Source of the DNA: Valencia hispanica
Taxonomy: Eukaryota; Chordata; Actinopteri; Cyprinodontiformes; Valenciidae
Assembly (NCBI GenBank): GCA_963556495.2
Contig: OY747704.1
Span: forward strand, 41,093,001-41,157,000
DNA length: 64,000 nucleotides
Direction of reading: 5' to 3'
Below, in pieces: positions 56,057-64,000 of the stretch; within the stretch, counting starts at the first letter, position 1, and the number at the start of each line of letters is the position of its first letter. Position numbers and translations under genes: made by a program. The notes below the pieces were generated by a model, which had not been told where the DNA came from, ran no database searches, and was given only the letters and a program-made list of their open reading frames with translations.

Positions 56057-57860
56057 ATAGCGCCTCGCAGAAGTGTTAATACCAATAAGAATGTTTCACA
56101 TTTTGTCAAGTAATAGCCACAAACCTCCATATGTTTTTTTAAAGTTTTTAATTGGACAGACCAAAACAAAGGAACATGATGTATGGTTTTCATTTCTTAC
56201 TCTTAGTAATTTAATGACATTTTTTACTATGAAACCCTTGAATAAAATCCAATGTCAGCAATTGCCTTTAGGTAACCTAATTAGTAAGCAGAATCCACTT
56301 GTTTGCAATTTAATCTTAGTATATAAATCGAGGGGGTTCTGTTAAGGCCTCAAAGGTTTGTTAGGCCTTGTTCACACAGCATGATTTTAAAATAGTAGTA
56401 GGACTGAAAAAAAAGAGAGACCACACACATTGATATACAAAATCATGAATAGCGTGTGTTGTCCGGCCACACGGAAATGACGATACACCACACACGAGCA
56501 GATTTCACTCATGAACATTCTCAGATTTGATTTGGCTTTCCCCTGGCTCCGTGCAGCATGCTAGGATCACATCGCTTTCTTTTTCTTGGGTTGGCAGGCT
56601 AGACGCTTCCAAAGCATATCGCCGCCCGTCACATCGCTTTCACCTTCAACAGGCTGCATTTGTCTATGGAACACACCACACACATTGTGATATTTCGGCA
56701 AGACCATCAAACATGTCGAAGCAATCCCGACCTCCTTCCGGGCGGACCAGAGCACTCTGAACACTCCACACATGGTAGGAATACCTGATAAGTTTATCTT
56801 TAGAACCATCACGATAATCGGGGTGACCTTAAGATTCTCGGAAGGGGAGAATCGGGTCCGAAATCAGCATAATTATCTTGCCGTGTAAATCAGGCCTTAG
56901 AGAACATTACATAACAAATAGCATCATGAAGACCAAGGAACACAGCAGACAGGTCGGGTAGAAAGTTGTGGAGAAGCTTAAAGCAAAGTTAGATTATAAA
57001 CTAACATCCAAAGCTTTAAACATCCCCCCGAGATCAGTTCAATTAATCATCTGAAAATGGAAAGAGGATGGACCAATTGTAAACATACCCACACATAGTT
57101 GTCCACCTAATATAACAGCCTGGGTAAGGAGAATATTCATAGGAAAGGATGGAGGAAATGCAGAGATCCACCGCTCAGGTGGAAGAATCTGTCGATGGGA
57201 CAAATTTTAGGCATGCACTCAACAGTACTTGATTTTAAGAGAAGGGTTTAGAAGAATGCCACAGGAACTCCTGTTTACAGTTTTCCATATGTAGGAGATA
57301 CCAGAAACATATGTAGCTTTTTGGCCTTTCTACTAAACATTATGTGGTGGAAAACTATACGGCACATCGCCCCAAACACATATGATCCCTCTGGTGAAAC
57401 ATGGTGGTGGTAGCATCATGATATCTGGTATTTCTATAGCAGCAGTAATGAAGCTTTTTAGAGTTTAATGGAAGATGGATGGAGCTAAATACAGTACAAT
57501 CCTCGCTGAAAACCTGTTAGCGGCTGTAAAAGAAGGGTGGAAATTCACCTTCTAGCAGGAAGATGACTCTAAACATATAGGCAGAGCTGCACTACGTGGT
57601 TTAAATCAAATCCTATTGATTTTTTAGAATGGCCCAGTCAAAGTAAAAACAAAACCTTAATTGACAATCTGTTACAAGACTTAAAAGCTCTTCATCCAGT
57701 CTGACTGAGTTCACCAAGACGAATGGGCAAAGATCTCAGTTTCTAAATGAAGCTGGTAGAGACACACCTAGTAATCATATATTGACTCAGGTGGCTGAAA
57801 ACACAAGCTTTAGAGAGAGAAAAACGCAAATTACTCTGTGACAGTGCGACTTTACGTTAT
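56057..57860 (+). mobile_element. Old Tc1 transposon relic, interrupted by a MITE
   Basis: The left end has a TIR-like gcctcgcagaagtgttaata. After the nested insertion, transposase text begins at 56926 (MKTKEHSRQV, like MKSKEHTRQV in the 11-kb copy), with helix-turn-helix remnants (catccccccgagatcagttc). The catalytic-core region follows with catggtggtggtagcatcat, ggaagatggatggagctaaa and cctcgctgaaaacctgttag. Many stops and indels make it inactive. The right end is not clear. Confidence 0.85.
56364..56896. mobile_element. PIF/Harbinger-like MITE nested in the Tc1 relic
   Basis: The element is flanked by TTA on both sides (56361-56363 and 56897-56899). Its ends are GGCCTTGTTCACACAGCAT and the complement of GGCCTGATTTACACGGCAA, 14 of 19 identical. 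A 3-bp TWA target and G-rich ends of this type are characteristic of PIF/Harbinger. It is 533 bp with no transposase. The uninterrupted target can be read in the 11-kb Tc1 copy (minus strand of 12103-12130: ggcctcagaggttgtctaag). Confidence 0.85.
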
Positions 57861-59774
57861 TGCAGCATTATTTGAATTTTACTGGGTTTTCTTTAATGGA
57901 GACACTTGCTCATAAGACCCCATTTTTCAGTCCAGACTGAGAGGTTTGCTGATTACAGGGAGCAGACCACTGCAGGGTTTCTGTTATTTTCCCTACCACT
58001 TCATATCAGCTTCTCAGTCTTACTCACAGTGATTGTAAGATGCTGCAGTGCCTACAGTACATAGCCTCAATTACCTGCAGAGGGTTTTTTTTCCCTTCCC
58101 TCTTGCATAATGAGGCCTGACTTTCAGTTTTAATGTTCTCATTGCTTGTCCCATCCTAGGGGCAGTTGGATAGTTACTCCTTCTTCACTGTGATTTCCAT
58201 GCTTTTAAGGCTCGGCTAATTACCGCAGATGACAACAGCATCCGTCTGAATGAAAAGAATGAGCCCACAGGAGATGCTTTTAATTGATTAATTGATAAAT
58301 TGCTGTTTGGGATCCTTAGTGATGCCGAAATAGAAAGCAAGGTGCTATTTTTATCTAGAGGATATAAGAACAAAAATGTTTTGGTCAATTTCAGATAATC
58401 TAAACGGATCAGTCCTCCTTTCTGTTCCAACTGAGTTGTTTCACATGAGTTTTTTCATCCCTAATTCCAATATGCCACCATATTGAGATTAAATAAAGAT
58501 TGTGGCTGGGGTGGATATTGATTTTAGTGGCTAGAATGTTAGCCGATTCTCTGGAGCTTTTTATAGCCATTAGATGTGGTTATTAATTCCCAGGGATGCA
58601 TTGTGTTACATCTAAAAGGAGGGTGCTGAAGCAGATGGCGAGATTGTGATCAATAGAATCATAAGTCCTTTTTTTCCTGCTGTGCTTTTCCCTGTCTCCA
58701 CACTTCCTCCTTTTAGACATCGCTTTTATCATGAGTTCAGCTCATGGTTCAGATATGCTCGCAAATCGTCATCATATGATGTGGTCATGGGAGCGCAGCA
58801 ACAGAAAACCCACAGAGGAAAGGTTAGTCATAGGAACAGCTTGCTGACTGCGGAGCGGCCTGCCATATGCTTCTAGTAAACAGAGCTAAATGGAGATGTT
58901 ATTCACAGAGGGATGTAATGAAGAGCAGGACGTGGAGGGAAAAAAGTGTGTGTTGATTAGCGAAGGGGTTTTGGTTACCCTTTTAACTGATAGCTATCTC
59001 TCAAACTGACAGAAAGAGAGGCGCACCTGTATTGCTGCCATTTGTATAAGAGAACAAATAGTGGATTTTATTACCTCCTCGCAGAGGATGCAACTTTATC
59101 CACCTCTGAGGGGTTTCATGGTGGATGGACAAATAAGTATGCAAGATAAAAGACCTTTGCCAAATATTGACAGCAATGTGGCAGTTATGAATTTAAGATA
59201 TCCTAAATCAAAATAAACAGCCAGCTCAGTGCAAACAGGCGGACATAAATTCAAGTTAAGAGCTCTCCAAGTCTCATGCCGCCTCAGGTTAGAGGTGCGC
59301 TGTGTCATGCCTGTCCGGTATCTACGATCAGTGCCTTGGGCTGGATTGCGTGTATCATGTATCGGTGACTCGGACATTTGCCGGTGAGTCGGATGACTCC
59401 GAAGATGTGATCCAAGAGAAGCCGGATTCTCTAAATCAGGTTTTATTTGTTTTTGCCGGAATCAGACACCCACTCGAGAAACACAGTTTAATGTGGGGTC
59501 AGTGGGGACCTGTGGACTATAGGACTGAAGCAATTAACGGATTAATCTGGTAGGTGACCCACTAGAATTTAAATGGCAGCAAATAATAGTTGAATTACTG
59601 AAGCCGTTCGACCAGTCTGATGAAGACGCTGGATCAAACGTCCTCATTAGAAGGGTGTGATGAGTTTCTGTCTCGTATTTGAGAACGAAATTTAAAAAAA
59701 GCATAGGATTAAACAAAATAATTTTTAGGTAACCGTCTTAAAATATTTATCAATCATAGTGGAATAATGGCACA
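57861..59774. other. No gene seen; probable intron
   Basis: 58140-58460 has clustered TAAT/ATTA motifs (ggctaattaccgcag, ttaattgattaattgataaa), as often found in vertebrate enhancers. The 83-codon frame at 59302-59553 has no motif I recognise. Confidence 0.35.
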
Positions 59775-59776
59775 TA

Positions 59777-60711
59777 CAGTGTGTTGGAGTCCTCATACCC
59801 CTTGAACTTTTCCACATGTTCTCAAGTATTTTATTTGAATTTAGAGGAATATAACACAGTAAAGCATTTTTGTGATGTGGAAGGAAGAAGACACATGATT
59901 TTGAAAATGTTTTTCAAATAAAGAAAAATCTGAAAAGTGTGGCTTGAATTTGTTTTTTAAGCTCCCTTTACTTTGATACCCCTTAATGAAATCTAGTGTA
60001 ACACATGCACACAGCTTACAAGTGGAAGAAATTGCTCTCGTCAGAAGAGACCAAAATAAACTTATTGGAGAAAAACTCAAATTTACAGCCGCTTTTAAAC
60101 ACGGTGGTGGCAGTATCATGTTGTGGGGTGGCTTTTCTTTAGAAGGTACCGGGAAGCAGGTTAGAGTTGACAGGAGGATGGAGCTAAATGTGAGGTAATA
60201 TTAGATGAAAAGTTGCGGCAGACTCAGGCTGGGATTCTTCGTCATAAGCGTAAAGCCAGAGGGACAAAGGAGCAGTTAGATCACTGTGCATTAATGTAAC
60301 AAAACGGCCCAGTCAAAGTCCAGATCTAAATTCAGTTAAGTAATTTGTGGCAAAATTGCTGTTCACGTATGTTCTGCAGTCAGTCTGACTTAGCTTGCGC
60401 TATTTTGCATAATAGATAGAGGTAAAATTTCTGTAGATGTGCAAAGCTGCTGCAAATGGCTCACAGCTGTGGTTGTGTCAAAAGGTGGTTTAACCAATCC
60501 TGGACTCAGGGGGATACAAATGCACTTCACACTTTTCAGATATGCATTAAAAATAAAAAAACATGTATACCTTTCCTTCCACTTCACTGTTATGCACTAC
60601 TTTTGTTGCAATATCACAGGAAATCCTAACAAAACACTTGTTAGGTAAAATAAAAAATACTTTAAATGTGAAAAAGTAGGAGGGATGTGAATACTTTTGC
60701 AAGGTTCTGTG
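59777..60711 (+). mobile_element. Old Tc1 relic
   Basis: It starts CAGTG after TA (59775-59776) with tcataccccttgaacttttc, and ends gaatacttttgcaaggttct at 60711. Inside are transposase blocks: cggtggtggcagtatcatg, ttgtggggtggcttttc, aagcaggttagagttgac, cggcccagtcaaagtccag. The N-terminal coding part is deleted. It is defective. Confidence 0.88.
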
Positions 60712-61859
60712 AATGACTAGAAATCCAATGTTTTAGCCAACTGAAGACAAGCAAACCTAATTTACTGTAAATGTAGGATTTTCTCTGGGTTGATTGTTTT
60801 TGGCATCATCGCTCCCTACAGCTCAACTGGGAGCTCTAAAACTAGGTGTGTTACAATATTGCTGCATAATATAACACTTTACAGAACCATCTGCTGCTTC
60901 TTTCAATTATAATTAGTTCATGAAAGCGAACTTTAGAGGGTGGCCAACCTATGAACACTGAGTCACATTGCCAGCAAGTCTTTTGACATGCTATAGATCT
61001 GGTTTTGTTCCATCCACTGTTGCTTAGTGTTCAGTCAGATCTGATTGTATTTCTGCCCACCCGGCCTGCGCTCCAACCATGCAGGCCATAAGCTGTGGTG
61101 GGAAATCACAAAGAACCATTCAACCAAGCGCCTCCGCTTGAACTGATCAAATGTAAAGATAAGACAAACAAACTCATGTTGGCTGCCCAACTAAAGCATG
61201 TGATACTTCCGCTTTCTGTGGTTTAGTCTGTGCAACAGCAAGCTTGCTTCCGAGTCTTTTAGGTATAGAAGTACAAAAAAAAGATCAGATTATGGTAAAC
61301 CCTGATCGTCTTTCCTGCAGGTGGACTAGGAAATATTACTCTTGTCCTTGTGGACAGTTATTTTGCAAAGATAAGACAAGACAGCAGGTTTTAGTGTCAC
61401 TTTGGGAACAATTGCTGTTCCAGATTTGTTCTTTGATTTCCTGGATCTGGATTACTGTAGCAATCATTCTGCTGTTTCTGCTTATAGGATCTTCTCGAGC
61501 CTTTTCCAGTATGGCGCTGTCACTAAGGTTCATGTTAGTTGTTTAATGCAGTTTTTACAAACCTTTGTCAAACCCACACAGATTATTGTGGTTAAGAGGA
61601 TGTTTTTTCTTCCTTCCAGTGGGTCTTTTTAAAAGACTAAACTCACTGAGTTAGAACTGTTTTAGTGATGAGTAAGAGAAACGTACATTTATGCAAAAAC
61701 TTTAAAAGACTGAATATTAGGACAATTAAATGTTTTTTCTTCCTTTTTAAAGATGTTAGCTGCTGACATTTTACAAGGTCTTGAATGTTTCTGCAGAGAA
61801 GAAAAACGCAAACATCCATCTTATTTTTCCATCTGTTGTCTTCTGCCTATCAGTGATTG
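60712..61859. other. No gene seen; probable intron
   Basis: Frames at 61244-61632 on both strands have no domain. 61753 is the start of a long frame that is antisense to a LINE (next entry). Confidence 0.4.
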
Positions 61860-62750
61860 GGTTTGTGGAGAGAACAGGTATCTCTACCCCCACCATCATT
61901 TTCTATTCTGGAGGATCCCAATTCCACCCCAGGCCAAGGTTTATTTAAATCTTCCAATGAATTCTTGGTTTTACAAGGGGTCTCCACCCAGTGGGAAATC
62001 CCTCAAAACCTCCAAAGTGAGACAACCAAGGAGACACCCTGATCCGATGCCTAAACAACCACAGCAGCTCTACTCCGAGCCTCCCCGGATGAGTGAGATC
62101 TTCACCCTATCTCCAAGGCTGAGACACTGCACTGAGGAAACTCATTTCCGCCACTTGTATAAGGGATATTGTTCTTTCGCTTATGATCCATATTTTAAGA
62201 CCATAGGTAAGAGTTGCTACAGTGGACCCCCCCCTAGTCGTAGTTCCATATTCACAGATCTTTCTATGGAACGTAACTCCAAATTATTTGAGAAATATTT
62301 ATCTGTTCGTGGATTTTTCCGTGGAGCATATTTACAAATGCAGCTTAGGAAGCTAACATTTCTGGACACAATGCTACTTGAGACACACACTATTGTTGCG
62401 GAACAGCCAGTTTTGGAGCTGCATTCATTTTAATTGCCACTGATTAGCTGTGCCCCCAAGAGCGGAGATAAGGAAGATTGTGGAAGTTAGCATCTGCAGT
62501 TGTGCATATTAATGCATATTAAGGTATATTCGGCAGTTTTAAATGTTTTAGAGTGGCCTCAAGTATTCACGGTTTTCAACTATTTGTAGGCAGCTGTGGT
62601 CTCTAGGCCCACGAATATTGGGGGTCTAGTGTGCATAGTGGGACTCGTAAATCGGACTTGGAGGAGTTGACTCTCATCCCGGCTACCTCAATGCCTCCTG
62701 CTCCAGTGCACGGTGTACAGGTTACTTAATCTGCAAAAAACAAAGAAATT
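61860..62750 (-). pseudogene. RTE-type LINE fragment, C-terminal reverse transcriptase, split by a MITE
   Basis: On the minus strand, 62651-62689 reads EVAGMRVNSSKSD (expected AAGMRISTSKSE, just after the YADD box). Then, beyond the nested MITE, 62134-62212 reads ATLTYGLKIWIISERTISLI followed by QVAEMSFL (expected PTLTYGHELWVMTERTRSRIQAAEMSFL-type text). Roughly 80 residues normally between these blocks are missing besides the MITE. Towards 61860 the C-terminal tail is decayed. The + strand frame 61753-62433 is the antisense shadow. Confidence 0.75.
62220..62631. mobile_element. pogo/Tigger-like MITE nested in the LINE
   Basis: It starts CAGTGGACCCCCCCC after TA (62218-62219) and ends as the complement of CACTAGACCCCCAATATTCG. 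These ends resemble Tigger/pogo ends (CAGTNGACCC... with a TA target). The interior has cggatttttccgtggagcat and catattaatgcatatta-like text and no transposase. The right TA is mutated. Confidence 0.7.
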
Positions 62751-62989
62751 CCAAGACCTGACACCCTTCTCTTAACAACTAAGCCTTAAGGGGGCTGGAA
62801 AGTGACATAGTTGTTGCAACAGTAAAGTTCTGGGTTCCAATGGTGGTTGGGGACATTCTATGAGGAGTTTCCATGCTCCTGTTATCTATGCATACGCTTT
62901 ATTTCTTATTCTCGCATACATGCAAGTTAGGCTGCCCACCCTGAATTAGACAGAAAGTCCGAGGAAATGCATGTATGGTTGTTTGCCTG

Positions 62990-63085
62990 GTGATGGCCAG
63001 GCAACCTGTCCAGAGTGTACCCCACCTCTTGCCTATTGTCTTCTGGAATTAACTGGGTGCAGAAATAGATTGATGATTACTTGCA
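62990..63085 (-). repeat. Dispersed fish repeat, inverted fragment
   Basis: gcaacctgtccagagtgtac, then cccacctcttgcctattgtc, is the complement of the ccctggacaggt block at 36195-36240. It ends in a gattgatgatta remnant of the CATCCATC start. Confidence 0.6.
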
Positions 63086-64000
63086 GAGGACAGTTTCCAT
63101 AGTTGAACTTTTACATTTTTCTTTGTGAAAATCAGAGCTGGAGTTTTTGCTTCCTGCCTCGTGTTCTCTGTACTTATGCCTACCCCTGCTGTGAGCTTGT
63201 GTGTATTTTAGGTGAGTGAAAGTGAGTGTCTGTGCTGCTTAGTTGACCGCTCATGAGGTGAGTCTTGCAGTCCTGGGAAATCGGAATCAGATAGACCAGC
63301 CCAGAGCAGAAGAAGAAAACCAGGGCAGCCAGACCCTTCTTTATGCCCCATTAATAACATAGTTCCACGAAGGACAGCCCGAGGCCAAAGCAGCACTGTC
63401 AAGGTAGTTCATTGTGCTTTAGGAAGTGAGTTGTTCATATGGTAATAGCCACTGAAGCTGGCTCCTTCAGAGCCTGTTTGTTTTAGAGAAAGTTGTAGTC
63501 CCTCACAGAGGACGCCTCTATGGAATGTGACAGGGTGCAAGGCTCTTTAGTTACTGTAGCTTAATTGACCCTGAGAAAGCTTAGGCGGAAGGGGGTGGGA
63601 GGAGAGTTAGTGGAGAAAGGAGTCGAGGGAGAAATAGGACAAAGAAATGTTCAGAACAGTAGGGGGCAAAACTAGAGGAAATTTTAATAAAGATGAAGAG
63701 AGAAAGAAAAGGAGGGATGTTTTGTTTTGGGAAAAGCTGCTCTCTGCAGTAGAATCAGTTCAGATGAAAAAAAAAACCTTATTGGTGAATGCATAGCACA
63801 ATAAGAGGAAAGCTGCTTGTAGTACTTCTTACTAATGAGCCGACTTGTCCAGAATAATCACATTTCTAATTATTTAGTCAAATTTTATTTATTGTTCCAT
63901 TTGCATGCTCGTTGCTTGCTGATTAGCTGTTTTATTTTCTGGGTCACAGAAAAGAGCTGGGTCTTGTCTTTTTTCATTAGGCTACATCACAATTACATAT
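63086..64000. other. No gene seen; probable intron
   Basis: Unique-looking, purine-rich at 63560-63760. No exon, element end or RNA gene recognised up to the window edge. Confidence 0.4.

Noticed and set aside
53464..56345. Retroviral or LTR element
   Set aside because: I looked for LTR pairs, primer-binding sites and gag/pol motifs here and elsewhere in the window and found none.
59540..59680. Penelope 3' tail (gatgaagacgctggatcaaacgtcc-type motif)
   Set aside because: Only a vague likeness to motifs near Penelope 3' ends; no coding remnant beside it.
61753..62433. 226-codon + strand frame as a gene
   Set aside because: Its antisense carries conserved LINE reverse transcriptase motifs, and its second half is MITE sequence.

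Overview
The window looks like teleost fish nuclear DNA, probably from a spiny-rayed (percomorph) species. The evidence is the mix of mobile elements: CR1/L2/Rex1-type, L1-type and RTE-type LINE fragments, a Penelope-like GIY-YIG remnant, many Tc1-type relics of different ages, hAT fragments, and MITEs with TTAA, TTA or TA targets. CA, TATC-type and CCTT microsatellites are abundant. There are no bacterial-style operons, no rRNA or tRNA gene that I can support, and no CRISPR array. No viral gene was recognised.

Region 1 (1-13.7 kb) is repeat-rich and holds the only long protein gene. A 5'-truncated LINE (170-1012) sits inside an older dispersed repeat. A promoter-like stretch with CRE and E-box sites (4220-4606) precedes an intronless 1027-residue ORF (4607-7690). 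This protein is built from three related modules. The third is expanded by twelve copies of a 60-bp minisatellite that stays in frame and encodes a 20-residue amphipathic unit. A 1.3-kb ACAT array follows directly. Then come a hAT transposase relic, an almost complete Tc1 element with two inactivating lesions (10920-12458), and a tandemly duplicated dispersed repeat.

Region 2 (13.7-37.3 kb) has no recognised gene. It holds Penelope, Tc1 and L1 relics, a degenerate tandem repeat at 18 kb, and two well-delimited non-autonomous elements with inverted repeats at 29.7-31.5 kb.

Region 3 (37.3-64 kb) starts with a CpG-dense block ending in a consensus splice donor at 38137/38138. This is best read as the non-coding first exon of a + strand gene, and the rest of the window is then mostly its first intron. 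I recognise no coding exon downstream. The region contains an L2 copy, a possible THAP-domain start, a 1.1-kb TIR element, a long CCTT tract, and two nested insertions. One is a Harbinger-like MITE with a perfect TTA duplication inside a Tc1 relic. The other is a pogo/Tigger-like MITE inside an RTE-type LINE.

The genes do not form a pathway. The two host-gene candidates are the repeat protein at 4.6 kb and the first exon at 38 kb. Most other open frames are microsatellite or transposon shadows. Family assignments rest on recognised motifs and within-window comparison; no database search was run.
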